A stretch of 64,000 nt of DNA. Source: Algoriphagus sp. CAU 1675 (GTDB taxonomy: Bacteria; Bacteroidota; Bacteroidia; Cytophagales; Cyclobacteriaceae). Made by a program: the position numbers and the translations under genes. The number at the start of each line of letters is the position of its first letter. Within the stretch, counting starts at the first letter, position 1. Positions 24,979-33,835 of the stretch are shown in pieces. Location of the stretch: assembly GCF_029222925.1 (NCBI RefSeq), contig NZ_JARHUI010000006.1, forward strand, positions 295,685-359,684, given 5' to 3'. The notes under the pieces were generated by a model, which had not been told where the DNA came from, made no database searches, and worked only from the letters and a program-made list of their open reading frames with translations.

Positions 24979-25419
24979 CAGGAGCAGTTTGCCAAGTATT
25001 CATTTCTACTGGATCGCACCGCGCGAAAGGTGAAGCAGTATGCTCAGCAGCAATTCAAGGAAGGTGACTTTGATGTCACAGTAGATCAATGGTTAGTACT
25101 CAAAAACCTTTCTGAAAACGGGCATTTGAGTCAGACTGAGTTGGCCAATTTGGTTTTTAAAGACCATCCTACCTTGACTCGGATTATTGACTTACTCTGT
25201 AAAAAAGGATACGTGGAACGCGTGCCTCATCCTCAGGATCGCAGGAGTTTTCAGTTGCATCTAACAGATTCAGGGGTATCGAAAGTCACATCCTTACGCC
25301 CCAAAATTCTAGAAATTCGTGAGAAAGCCTGGGAGAACCTCAGCGAGCAAGATTTCGAGGAGTTTAAGAGAATCTTGAATACGATTTATCAAAATCTCGA
25401 CGGGCAGGGAATCGAATAA
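24973..25419 (+). CDS. MarR family transcriptional regulator
   Basis: 148 residues with the winged helix-turn-helix of the MarR family. The recognition region is LSQTELANLVFKDHPTLTRIIDLL and the wing contains RVPHPQDRRSFQLHLT, the conserved DxR. It binds DNA as a dimer and often responds to phenolic ligands or oxidants; no redox Cys pair marks it as an OhrR type. Its own start codon lies in a perfect inverted repeat. It may also control the ferredoxin reductase at 25496. Confidence 0.92.
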   Translation: MTQEQFAKYSFLLDRTARKVKQYAQQQFKEGDFDVTVDQWLVLKNLSENGHLSQTELANLVFKDHPTLTRIIDLLCKKGYVERVPHPQDRRSFQLHLTDSGVSKVTSLRPKILEIREKAWENLSEQDFEEFKRILNTIYQNLDGQGIE

Positions 25420-25495
25420 CAGATAGGTAGGATTCTAAGTTACAAAGAAGAATAAAATTGAAAATCAGGGAATTTTCCCATAAAGTTCACATAGC

Positions 25496-26500
25496 ATGAT
25501 TCACACAGATATTTGCATCATCGGAGCTGGCCCAGTGGGCCTATTTGCGGTTTTTGAAGCAGGTTTGCTCAAAATGCGCTGCCACCTGATTGATGCCTTG
25601 CCTCAGGTAGGAGGGCAGCTTTCGGAAATCTATCCACAAAAGCCCATCTATGATATCCCTGGATATCCGGAAGTAAAGGCTCAGGAACTTGTGGACAACC
25701 TGATGGAACAGATCAAGCCTTTCAAGCCAACCTTTACTTTGGGAGAGCGAGTGGATCATCTGGATAAGCAGGAAGACGGAAGTTATTTGGTGACCACCAG
25801 CGATAAGACCCACGTGCACGCAAAGGTGATCATCATTGCCGGTGGCTTGGGATGTTTTGAGCCACGCAAGCCGGTATTGGAAAATTTGGAGGCTTTTGAA
25901 GGTAAGGGAATTACCTATATGGTGAAAAACCCTGAGACTTTTAGAGGAAAGAAAGTGGTCCTTGCTGGTGGAGGAGACTCTGCATTGGACTGGACACTTT
26001 ACCTTTCCAAAGTTGCAGAGCGTGTCACACTTGTTCATAGAAATGAGACGTTCCGAGGAGCTCCTGATTCTGCTGCGAAAGTCTTTGATTTAGCAAATAA
26101 AGGAAAGATAGACTTGATTCTTTCTGCCAACTTGAAAAGTGTAAATGGGAATGGAAGCCTTGATTCCGTGACATTGGAGGGAAAGGACAAAGAGGAAATC
26201 AAGATTGAAACCGACTACCTCATCCCGCTTTTCGGTTTGAGTCCAAAGTTGGGTCCGATCGCTGATTGGGGACTTTCCATTGATAAAAATGCCATTGAAG
26301 TGGATACCCGTGATTATTCTACCGGAGTGGAAAGAATCTATGCCATCGGAGATATCAATACCTATCCGGGTAAACTGAAATTGATCCTTTGTGGCTTCCA
26401 TGAGGCGGCAATTATGATGCACTCAGCCTTCAAGTTTGTGTATCCGGATCAGAAATTAAGCTTCAAATACACTACCGTCAACGGTGTCAATTCATTTTAA
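25496..26500 (+). CDS. Ferredoxin--NADP+ reductase (thioredoxin-reductase-like)
   Basis: 334 residues, a flavoprotein with an N-terminal FAD motif (IIGAGPVGLFAVFEA), a second NADPH-binding motif (VVLAGGGDSALDW) and the C-terminal GDINTYPG and GFHEAAIMMHS segments. It lacks the CxxC of thioredoxin reductase, which places it in the TrxR-like ferredoxin-NADP reductase family (YumC type). A [2Fe-2S] ferredoxin gene follows 15 bases later, its probable electron partner. The cytosol is the expected location. Confidence 0.93.
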   Translation: MIHTDICIIGAGPVGLFAVFEAGLLKMRCHLIDALPQVGGQLSEIYPQKPIYDIPGYPEVKAQELVDNLMEQIKPFKPTFTLGERVDHLDKQEDGSYLVTTSDKTHVHAKVIIIAGGLGCFEPRKPVLENLEAFEGKGITYMVKNPETFRGKKVVLAGGGDSALDWTLYLSKVAERVTLVHRNETFRGAPDSAAKVFDLANKGKIDLILSANLKSVNGNGSLDSVTLEGKDKEEIKIETDYLIPLFGLSPKLGPIADWGLSIDKNAIEVDTRDYSTGVERIYAIGDINTYPGKLKLILCGFHEAAIMMHSAFKFVYPDQKLSFKYTTVNGVNSF

Positions 26501-26515
26501 TTCTATTTTTGCGCC

Positions 26516-26836
26516 ATGGTAAACTTTACAGTAGAAGATCACGACGGAAACCGACAGGAAATCGAAGCTCCGGTTGATATGGGATTTAGCCTTATGGAAA
26601 TTCTGAAAGCCTCAGAATATCCGATTTTGGCAACTTGTGGTGGAATGGCCCTTTGCGCTACCTGCCATGTTGAAATCCTAGAAGGAAATGATGACTTGAA
26701 ACACGCTACCGATATAGAATTGGATCAGTTGGAAAACCTTCCTGAATATTTCCCCACATCCAGACTTTCCTGCCAAATCCGGATCAGTGATTTGCTGGAA
26801 GGGGCAGTAGTAAAATTAAGAGGAGAAGATCAATAA
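26516..26836 (+). CDS. [2Fe-2S] ferredoxin (adrenodoxin type)
   Basis: 106 residues. The cluster ligands are in ATCGGMALCATC (C-x5-C-x2-C) and the fourth Cys is in SRLSCQIRIS. This spacing matches vertebrate-type/adrenodoxin ferredoxins. It follows the reductase gene by 15 bases and ends at a terminator (26861..26888), so the pair forms a compact electron-transfer unit. The final acceptor is unknown; IspG needs such electron donors in many bacteria, but no direct link is visible. Confidence 0.93.
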   Translation: MVNFTVEDHDGNRQEIEAPVDMGFSLMEILKASEYPILATCGGMALCATCHVEILEGNDDLKHATDIELDQLENLPEYFPTSRLSCQIRISDLLEGAVVKLRGEDQ

Positions 26837-26860
26837 GATATAAAGATTAGCTTTCAATTT

Positions 26861-26888
26861 AAGCCATCCATTTGGGTGGCTTTTTTAT
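26861..26888 (+). terminator. Rho-independent terminator after the ferredoxin gene
   Basis: AAGCCATCC, ATTTG, GGTGGCTT with a following run of T residues; one G-T pair in the stem. Confidence 0.8.
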
Positions 26889-26971
26889 TTCAAAGATTTT
26901 GGTGCTTGCCCAAAAACTGATGTAGCGATACCTTTCCATTTTTCGTTAATTGGAAAAAGCCTCCGAAAAAC

Positions 26972-27349
26972 ATGAACCGTTTCCTTTTTTCAGTATTATT
27001 ATTCCTGATGGTGGGTTGTCAACTTTTTGAATCCGATACCAAGGAATATTCCCTTGATGAACTCGAAGAACTTTATGCAGAAATAAAATCCCTTGCAGGA
27101 TCCCAAACTTGTTCCAATTCTTCAGATTGGGACTTTGTGGCCCTGGGAAGTAAGCCATGTGGAGGTCCTTGGGAATATGTTGCCTATTCCAAAAAAATAG
27201 ACGTGCCGGATTTTTTGGAAAAAGTGAGGCAATACAACCTGCTACAGGAAGAATACAACATCAAAAACAAAATCTATTCAGATTGCATGTATGTGGGGCC
27301 TCCTAAGAGTGTGGTCTGTGAAAACGGTAATCCTGTGTTCGTGTACTGA
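26972..27349 (+). CDS. Hypothetical cysteine-containing lipoprotein
   Basis: 125 residues with a lipoprotein signal (LFLMVGCQLF, Cys16). The mature part has four more Cys: one in SQTCSNSSD, one in SKPCGGPWEYVAYSK, one in YSDCMYVG and one in SVVCENGNP, likely two disulfides in the periplasm. I recognise the CGGPWEYVAYS pattern as recurring in small Bacteroidota lipoproteins but know no function. It has its own terminator at 27354..27388. Confidence 0.8.
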   Translation: MNRFLFSVLLFLMVGCQLFESDTKEYSLDELEELYAEIKSLAGSQTCSNSSDWDFVALGSKPCGGPWEYVAYSKKIDVPDFLEKVRQYNLLQEEYNIKNKIYSDCMYVGPPKSVVCENGNPVFVY

Positions 27350-27353
27350 CAGG

Positions 27354-27388
27354 AATATTGTTTCACTTTGATACAATATTTTTTTTCT
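27354..27388 (+). terminator. Rho-independent terminator
   Basis: AATATTG and CAATATT with a 13-base loop and a following T-rich run. The stem is AT-rich, so it is weaker than the others in the window. Confidence 0.55.
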
Positions 27389-27416
27389 TTTTCTTCAGGA
27401 TGCAAATCCGCATCCC

Positions 27417-28949
27417 ATGAAAAAACTGCATCTGATTCTATTTCTTGGAATACTGGCCTGTTCCAAACCTTCTTCTGAAAATCTGATTCAAGTCCAATCT
27501 CTTGAAGTCACAGGAGGAAAGGTTTCAGGAACTCAGGACTCTCTTTCTCAAGTCAAAATCTTCAAAGGAATTCCTTTTGCAGCTCCTCCAATTGGGGAAT
27601 TGAGGTGGAAGGCTCCACAGCCTGTTTTGCCTTGGGACGGGATTAAAGCCTGTGTAGCAAACCCTGCTTCAGCTATGCAAAATCCTCCGGTTCCATTTTT
27701 TGCATGGTCAGAGGAATTTCTAATCCCAAAAGAACCGATTTCTGAGGACTGCCTGTACTTGAATGTATGGACCGGTGCGGAAAAGAGTGATGAAAAAAGA
27801 CCCGTCATGGTGTGGATCCATGGGGGAGGATTCAGTGGGGGATCGGGAACTGTTCCATTGTATGATGGATTGGATTTGGCCAAAGAAGGTATCGTTGTAG
27901 TTACGATCAACTATCGATTGGGGATTTTTGGATTTTTTGCCCATCCTGAACTCTCTCAAGAAAGTGATAATGCGGTATCCGGAAACTATGGAATCCTGGA
28001 CCAGATCGCAGCCTTGGAATGGGTCAAGTCTAATATTGCAACTTTTGGAGGAGATCCTGAAAATGTGACCATTGCCGGTCAGTCCGCAGGAGCTTTCAGT
28101 GTCAATGCCCTTGTGGTGTCCCCACAGGCAAAAGGTCTTTTTCAAAAAGCTATTGCTCAAAGTGGAGGAATGTTTAACCGTGGTGGAGGATTGGTCTCAG
28201 GATTCACAGGAGCTGAAGAAAGGGGAGCAACCCTGATGAAGGATTTGGGAATAGCATCCATTCAGGATTTTCGACTTCTTGACGCTGACAGCCTGTTGAA
28301 AATTCCAGGAAGATTCGGCCCTGTGGTTGATGGCAAAGTTATTCCTTCTGTCAGGGAAACCTTTGAGCAATCTTCACAATCCGATGTTCCACTTTTGACA
28401 GGATGGAATGCGGATGATAATGTTTCCTTTGGGCCAAAGCCAACACCTGAGGAATTCCGTAAAAATGCTGTGAAGCAATATGGAGGAAGAGCGGGTGAAT
28501 ATCTCGAACTTTTCCCTGCGGGAAATGAAGTAGAATTAGAAGAAACCCAAGGGATAATCGGAGAGTTGCAATTTGGTTTCCAAAATTATACCTGGGCCAA
28601 AATGCAGACCGAGAAGGGGAGTTACCCTGCCTATTTGTATTATTTCACTAGGATTCCTCCCGGTGAGCCAAATTATGGTGCTTTCCATTCTGCCGAGTTT
28701 AGCTATGCCCTTCATACTTTGAGGAATTGGAACCGGCCCTTTGAGCAAGTTGACTATGACTTGGAAAAAGCCATGAGTTCATACTGGCTCAATTTTATCA
28801 AAACAGGAAATCCCAATGGAGATGGATGGCCGGAATGGCCGGTTTTTGATCCTCAAAACCCCATGGTTATGGAATTGGGAGATGAGGTAAAATCCAGACC
28901 GGTTCGGTATTGGCCCCAATTGCAATTTATGGAAAGCCTGAACCAATAA
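27417..28949 (+). CDS. Carboxylesterase type B, lipoprotein
   Basis: 510 residues with a lipoprotein signal (FLGILACSKP). It belongs to the carboxylesterase/cholinesterase family of alpha/beta hydrolases. The oxyanion-hole segment is MVWIHGGGFSGGSG, the nucleophile Ser is in GQSAGAFS, and the late catalytic His is in YGAFHSAEFSYA. It likely hydrolyses an ester at the outer or periplasmic face. A CitMHS transporter begins 2 bases after its stop, and two AtuA-type genes follow, suggesting a catabolic operon in which the esterase frees the acid that is transported. Confidence 0.92.
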   Translation: MKKLHLILFLGILACSKPSSENLIQVQSLEVTGGKVSGTQDSLSQVKIFKGIPFAAPPIGELRWKAPQPVLPWDGIKACVANPASAMQNPPVPFFAWSEEFLIPKEPISEDCLYLNVWTGAEKSDEKRPVMVWIHGGGFSGGSGTVPLYDGLDLAKEGIVVVTINYRLGIFGFFAHPELSQESDNAVSGNYGILDQIAALEWVKSNIATFGGDPENVTIAGQSAGAFSVNALVVSPQAKGLFQKAIAQSGGMFNRGGGLVSGFTGAEERGATLMKDLGIASIQDFRLLDADSLLKIPGRFGPVVDGKVIPSVRETFEQSSQSDVPLLTGWNADDNVSFGPKPTPEEFRKNAVKQYGGRAGEYLELFPAGNEVELEETQGIIGELQFGFQNYTWAKMQTEKGSYPAYLYYFTRIPPGEPNYGAFHSAEFSYALHTLRNWNRPFEQVDYDLEKAMSSYWLNFIKTGNPNGDGWPEWPVFDPQNPMVMELGDEVKSRPVRYWPQLQFMESLNQ

Positions 28950-28951
28950 GC

Positions 28952-30241
28952 ATGCTAGCATTATTAGGTCTACTTACCATCCTCTTATTGCTTTATTTGG
29001 TGATTTCCAAAAAAGCTTCTCCGGTTATCGCTTTGGTACTGGTGCCGGTTATGAGTGGTGTCTTAGCAGGAAAGCTGGAGGAATTGCCGGCTATGATTTC
29101 CCAAGGACTTACAAGCATCGCACCCACAGGGGTCATGTTTGTATTTGCGATCTTGTTTTTTGGGGTTTTGTTGGATGCAGGGACATTTCAACCCATAATA
29201 TCTAAACTATTGAAATTTGCCGGGAATGATCCCGTTAAGATCAGTCTTGCCACAGCTTTATTGGCTATGATGATCCATTTGGACGGGTCGGGTGCGGTTA
29301 CCTTTTTAGTGGTTGTTCCAGCTTTGCTGCCAGTTTATGACAGGTTAGGAATGAGTAGGCTTACTTTGGCAAGCGTGGTGGCACTTTCAGCAGGGACCAT
29401 GAATATCTTGCCTTGGGGAGGCCCTACGATTCGGGCAGCTTCAGCTTTGAGTGTTTCTGTTACTGAATTGTTTAATCCCATTTTTATTCCATTTCTTGTA
29501 GGTTTATTCACGGTATTTGGAATAGCGTATTATCTGGGAAAAAAGGAGAGAAGCACCTTAAATCCCGTCAATCTAGGTGAGATTGAGAATCAGGATAGGG
29601 GTAAGCAATTGGAAACTCACAGACCTAGGCTTTTTTGGATAAATATTCTCTTGATTCTGCTGGCAGTCAGTTCTATAGTCTTGGGATGGGCACCTCCCTT
29701 TGTGGTCTTCATGGTAGCATTTGCCTTAGCGCTGATGATCAATTATCCCAAGGTGGAGGATCAGAAAAAGCGGATAGATGCGCATGCAAAGGAGGCTATG
29801 CTCATGGCTAGTATTCTTTTTGCTGCAGGGTGCTTTACTGGGATTTTAAAGGGAAGTGGGATGATGGAGGCCATGGCGGGTAGTATAGAAAACCTCCTTC
29901 CTGAACAGATAGGGACACAATTGCCTTTAATGACCGGAATTCTTGCCATGCCGGCTAGTTTGGTCTTTGATCCCGATTCCTTCTATTTTGGGATTTTACC
30001 GTTGTTGGCTTCCACAGCAGAGACTTTTCAGGTGAGTTCTATTGAGGTTGGTAAGGCCGCAATCATGGGGCAAATGACGACGGGATTCCCAGTCAGCCCT
30101 TTGACAGGGTCTACATTTTTGCTCATCGGATTGGCAGGAGTGGATTTGGGTGAGCACCAAAAGAAAACCATTCCCTTGGCATTTTTGGTAACCTTGGTGA
30201 TATTGTTGGTATCGGTTTTAATGGGAATTATATCCATTTGA
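28952..30241 (+). CDS. CitMHS/ion transporter superfamily carboxylate transporter
   Basis: 429 residues and about twelve hydrophobic segments. Sequence signs of the CitMHS family are MMIHLDGSGAVTFLVVVPAL and NILPWGGPTIRAASAL (the conserved two-fold motif regions). Family members import metal-citrate complexes with protons. The frame is open to 28910, but the ATG at 28952 fits the first helix and falls after the esterase stop. The substrate in this operon is not established. The next gene starts 3 bases after its stop. Confidence 0.9.
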   Translation: MLALLGLLTILLLLYLVISKKASPVIALVLVPVMSGVLAGKLEELPAMISQGLTSIAPTGVMFVFAILFFGVLLDAGTFQPIISKLLKFAGNDPVKISLATALLAMMIHLDGSGAVTFLVVVPALLPVYDRLGMSRLTLASVVALSAGTMNILPWGGPTIRAASALSVSVTELFNPIFIPFLVGLFTVFGIAYYLGKKERSTLNPVNLGEIENQDRGKQLETHRPRLFWINILLILLAVSSIVLGWAPPFVVFMVAFALALMINYPKVEDQKKRIDAHAKEAMLMASILFAAGCFTGILKGSGMMEAMAGSIENLLPEQIGTQLPLMTGILAMPASLVFDPDSFYFGILPLLASTAETFQVSSIEVGKAAIMGQMTTGFPVSPLTGSTFLLIGLAGVDLGEHQKKTIPLAFLVTLVILLVSVLMGIISI

Positions 30242-30244
30242 CGA

Positions 30245-31567
30245 ATGAAACAGAAATTAAGAATTGGTTGTGGGGCTGGGTTTTCGGGTGACCGGTTGGA
30301 ACCTGCTTTGATACTGACCGAAAAGGGAAACTTGGATTATTTGGTATTGGAATGCCTGGCAGAGCGTACCATTGCTTTGGCGCAGAAACGAAAGAAACAA
30401 AATCCGGAGACTGGTTTTGATATTCTTTTGGAGAGAAGAATAGAAGGTCTCTTGCCCCTTTTGTTGAAACACGATACCCGGCTTATTTCCAATATGGGTG
30501 CAGCTAACCCGATGGCAGGAGCAAAAAAAATCCTTGAGATAGCCCGCTCAAAGGGTTTGAAAGTAAAGGTTGCAGTAGTCCTTGGAGATGATGTGGCCTC
30601 ATTTGTTTCTGGTGGAGAACCCTCTTTGGAGGGAAATAAGGCTCTTGAGAGTTACGGACCTATAATTTCTGCCAATGCATACTTGGGCGTGTCTTCTATT
30701 TTGCCGGCCTTGGCTACCGATGCCCAGATCATATTGACCGGTAGGGTGGCTGACCCTTCTTTGTTTCTGGCTCCCATGATCCATGAATTTGGTTGGAAAG
30801 AAGATGATTTTGACTTACTAGGCAAAGGGACTGTTTTGGGCCATCTTTTGGAATGTGCAGGACAGATTACCGGAGGCTATTTTGCTGATCCCCTTTCCAA
30901 GCCCATACCTGATATGCATATCCTTGGTCATCCCTTTGTAGATGTGTTTTCTGATGGAACGGGGCTGATCTCCAAGGTGGAGGGGACCGGAGGTGCCATC
31001 ACCCTACAAACCGTTAAAGAGCAATTGTTGTACGAAGTCATCGACCCATCCAATTATTATACACCCGATGTGATTGCCGATTTTACAAGTGTAGGCTTTG
31101 AGCAAGTTGGAAAAGATCTGGTCAAGGTGACTGGTGGAGGAGGCAAGAGCAAGCCTGAGCAACTTAAGGTGAGCGTGGGGTATCATGCAGGGTTTTTGGG
31201 AGAGGGGGAAATTTCATACGGGGGAGCACATGCCCTGGAAAGAGCTGAACTGGCAGGTGAGATTATTAGAAAACGGATTGGGACTCTTTTTGAAAAACTT
31301 CGGGTAGACTTTATTGGGATGAATTCCTTGCATGGGGATGAGCTATCCAAAAATTCAAATCCCTATGAAGTTAGATTAAGGGTGGCAGGAATTAGCAGGG
31401 AGGAAAACTTGGCCAGGTTAATTGGGGAAGAGGTGGAGGCGCTTTATACCAATGGGCCTGCAGGAGGTGGAGGAGCTAGAAAATCGATTCAGGAAGTAAT
31501 CGGTGTAATTTCTACCTTATTGGAAAGGGAAAAGATCGAATTGGGAATCCAAATTTTTGAATCATGA
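30245..31567 (+). CDS. AtuA family (DUF1446) acyclic terpene utilization-like protein
   Basis: 440 residues of the DUF1446/AtuA family, first known from citronellol/geraniol catabolism in Pseudomonas but widespread with unclear reaction. Motifs are GCGAGFSGDRLEPAL at the start, SNMGAANPMAGAKK, TGRVADPSLFLAPMIHEFGW and the Gly-rich VTGGGGKSKPE. A separate gene for the small C-terminal AtuA domain overlaps its stop by 4 bases. Other genes of the terpene pathway (atuB-atuH) are not present here, so terpene use is not supported. Confidence 0.88.
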   Translation: MKQKLRIGCGAGFSGDRLEPALILTEKGNLDYLVLECLAERTIALAQKRKKQNPETGFDILLERRIEGLLPLLLKHDTRLISNMGAANPMAGAKKILEIARSKGLKVKVAVVLGDDVASFVSGGEPSLEGNKALESYGPIISANAYLGVSSILPALATDAQIILTGRVADPSLFLAPMIHEFGWKEDDFDLLGKGTVLGHLLECAGQITGGYFADPLSKPIPDMHILGHPFVDVFSDGTGLISKVEGTGGAITLQTVKEQLLYEVIDPSNYYTPDVIADFTSVGFEQVGKDLVKVTGGGGKSKPEQLKVSVGYHAGFLGEGEISYGGAHALERAELAGEIIRKRIGTLFEKLRVDFIGMNSLHGDELSKNSNPYEVRLRVAGISREENLARLIGEEVEALYTNGPAGGGGARKSIQEVIGVISTLLEREKIELGIQIFES

Positions 31568-31869
31568 GCAGAAAATTAGCAGAAATAGCACACAGCAGAG
31601 CAGGGGATAAGGGAAATACCCTGATCCTATCTCTCATCCCCTTTGATCCGGCAGATTTCGATTTTTTGATGGAGAAGGTAACCACTGAAAAAGTGAAAGA
31701 ACATTTGGTGCATCAAATTCATGGGGAAGTGGTCCGGTATGTTTTACCGGATTTAAAAGCTATACAGTTTACTTGTTTTAATGCATTGGGAGGAGGAGTC
31801 ACTACCTCCTTAGCAATGGATTCCCATGGGAAAAGTCTGAGTTATGCCTTGCTGGAAATGGAGGTTTGA
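31564..31869 (+). CDS. AtuA C-terminal-domain-like small protein
   Basis: 101 residues with a start like AEIAHSRAGDKGNTLILSL, which matches the C-terminal domain fused to AtuA in other bacteria. Here it is a separate gene, overlapping the large AtuA gene by 4 bases, so the two chains probably form one complex. The stop is 1 base from the stop of the convergent DUF389 gene and I see no terminator between them. Confidence 0.85.
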   Translation: MSRKLAEIAHSRAGDKGNTLILSLIPFDPADFDFLMEKVTTEKVKEHLVHQIHGEVVRYVLPDLKAIQFTCFNALGGGVTTSLAMDSHGKSLSYALLEMEV

Positions 31870-31870
31870 T

Positions 31871-33757
31871 TTATTCTAAAATTTTTGCACCCAAGGTCAG
31901 CTCCAGTTGGACTGGTTCCTCGATTCTGGATTCGATTTCAGTTTTGATTTCCTTAAAATCCTGTGCATTTAGCTCTTTTTCGGACAAGATGGTTACGGAC
32001 AGTCTTAGAGGTCTGAAACTGATCACATTTACATCCCGGAGCAGGCCGTGTGGAATTTCTCTTCCACTTAGGTTTTGGATGATTGCATTTTCCCGAACCA
32101 TTTCCCGAAAACTCAGTGCAAGTGGGGTGGTGATTCCAATTAGGATCAAAATGCTAACGAGCAGCCCTTTTTGGGCAAGTCTAAAGGGGCTAAAACCCAA
32201 AAAAAGGAAAGTGACTGCCGCAGCCATTACAATTCCAGCTAGGTTGGTGCCCCAGAGAAGCATGGCCCCACCGAATACATTCCAGTTGTTCCAACCCAAA
32301 CCAATTCCTGCTACTGCAAGAGGAGGGACCAAAGCTACTGAAATAGCCACTCCTGCCAGTGTTTTGGCAATTTCTTCTTTGGAATGGGCATAGGCACCTG
32401 CAATTCCGGAGGCCACTGCTATTCCCAAATCAAGAAGATTGGGCCGGATCCGGGAAAGAATTTCGGTATTCATGGTTTTCAAGGGAGTAAACCAGGTGAT
32501 CATCACTGAAAAAAACAATCCAAAGAGAACTCCCCAAAAAACAGTGATTAGACTGTTTTTAATCAAAGTCCCGTCTTGCCTGAGCATTCCCATTGCCAGG
32601 GAAATGATCGGTCCCATCAAGGGAGCCAAAATCATGGCTCCGATTACCACAGGTGTGGAGTTGGCGAAAAGTCCAAAAGTGGCAATCAAGGTGGAAAGGG
32701 CCATGAGCACCAAAAAAGTGGAGGAGGTTTGCGCGTTTTCTTTCAGCAAAAGAAAAAGCTCCTTGAATTCCTCTGTGGTGGCATGCCGGGTCCAAGGAAG
32801 GTAACCCTTTGTCAATTCTTCTCTTAGGTCTCCTGTTGGCAAAATCCCCAAATTCAATTCCTTTTTAGGCTTTCCACTTTCTTCCGAAGGAATAAACCCA
32901 GTCAGGATTCTCCCTTTTTTTGGAGAGATTTTCAATTGGAGTTGCTGACTTTGGGATTCTTTTCCATCACATGCAAAATGAATGGGGTCAGGTGATTTGA
33001 TTTCCAGTTCCTCAACAGCCAGATAGCTGACAAAATCCGGTAATTGATTGCTCTTGGAAGGGAAGAACAAATTTTTCAATCCAAAGTATATCAAATCCGA
33101 AAGGCTTTTGGGAGCCAATATCAACAGGTGGATTTGCCCATCATGGAGGCCGGAATCCTTAATTAATCTTCGAAATACAAAATTTGTTTCACAGTGAGCC
33201 ACTGCCATTATTCCCATTGCGGCGATATCCAGATTGCGTTTTTCCTCTTTTATTTTTCCAAAGGAAATGCTGAATTTTTGAAGACTCACTTTTCTTAAAA
33301 GTTTGGAAAAATGAAGGATTCTTTCCCGAAGTCCTTTGAAAAATCCCTTTGATTGAGGATCATAAAAAACTCCCAATGATTCTCCTATAACCAAAGAATT
33401 CAGGACTAGTTGATCATTGACTTCCAAAAGGTCGACTTCCTGGAATTTTTCTGATTCTTTGAATCGGTAGAAGGCATCTTCCTTTGAAGCAGGGATGCCC
33501 AATCCTTTTGCCAATTGCACTAGCTCCGGGTGCGGTAGAAAAGCAATTTCGGCGCTGTTTTCGTTGAGTTGTTCAAGAATCGATAGACTTTGTGAGTCGG
33601 ATAGCCAAAAAAGCAAGATCTCGTCTTTGGGATGTTGCTCCAAGGAAAAGTCATCCAGAGAAATGTAAGATGCTGGGGCAGGATTTAGTTTTTCAAAAAA
33701 ATTGTTCCTTTCTGTTTCAGGAATCCCTGGGTCGTATATAAGTAGGTAATTATCCAT
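31871..33757 (-). CDS. DUF389 membrane protein with degenerate diacylglycerol-kinase-like N-terminal domain
   Basis: 628 residues. The C-terminal half (about residues 335-560) is a DUF389/TIGR00341 membrane domain with several helices (FGLFANSTPVVIGAMILAPL, DLGIAVASGIAGAYA, VALVPPLAVAGIG). The N-terminal 290 residues resemble the diacylglycerol-kinase/YegS fold: IAFLPHPELVQLAKGLGIP fits the P-G-T-N-D-A helix, and HFACDGKESQSQQLQL fits the beta-sandwich with its DGE segment, but the GGDGT motif is replaced by WLSDSQS. The domain assignment is my inference. It follows the convergent AtuA operon with a 1-base gap. Function unknown. Confidence 0.8.
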   Translation of the reverse strand: MDNYLLIYDPGIPETERNNFFEKLNPAPASYISLDDFSLEQHPKDEILLFWLSDSQSLSILEQLNENSAEIAFLPHPELVQLAKGLGIPASKEDAFYRFKESEKFQEVDLLEVNDQLVLNSLVIGESLGVFYDPQSKGFFKGLRERILHFSKLLRKVSLQKFSISFGKIKEEKRNLDIAAMGIMAVAHCETNFVFRRLIKDSGLHDGQIHLLILAPKSLSDLIYFGLKNLFFPSKSNQLPDFVSYLAVEELEIKSPDPIHFACDGKESQSQQLQLKISPKKGRILTGFIPSEESGKPKKELNLGILPTGDLREELTKGYLPWTRHATTEEFKELFLLLKENAQTSSTFLVLMALSTLIATFGLFANSTPVVIGAMILAPLMGPIISLAMGMLRQDGTLIKNSLITVFWGVLFGLFFSVMITWFTPLKTMNTEILSRIRPNLLDLGIAVASGIAGAYAHSKEEIAKTLAGVAISVALVPPLAVAGIGLGWNNWNVFGGAMLLWGTNLAGIVMAAAVTFLFLGFSPFRLAQKGLLVSILILIGITTPLALSFREMVRENAIIQNLSGREIPHGLLRDVNVISFRPLRLSVTILSEKELNAQDFKEIKTEIESRIEEPVQLELTLGAKILE

Positions 33758-33803
33758 ACCAAGTAGTTCAGAAGCTTTGAATCAAAGTAGGATGATTTTA
33801 CAG

Positions 33804-33829
33804 AAACAACAACCCACCCGAAGGTGGGC
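33804..33829 (-). terminator. Terminator-like hairpin after mutB
   Basis: On the minus strand CCCACC, TTCG, GGTGGG is followed by TTGTTGTTT. The stable UUCG tetraloop and T-rich tail fit a short terminator. Confidence 0.65.
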
Positions 33830-33835
33830 TGAGGT

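Noticed and set aside
30245..31869. A full acyclic terpene degradation pathway
   Set aside because: Only AtuA-like chains are present; carboxylase, dehydrogenase and isohexenyl-glutaconyl hydratase genes are missing, so the name does not prove the substrate.
31866..32393. Plus-strand ORF of 175 codons over the DUF389 gene
   Set aside because: It is antisense to the DUF389 transmembrane region and its hydroxylated, proline-rich composition is typical of reversed membrane segments.
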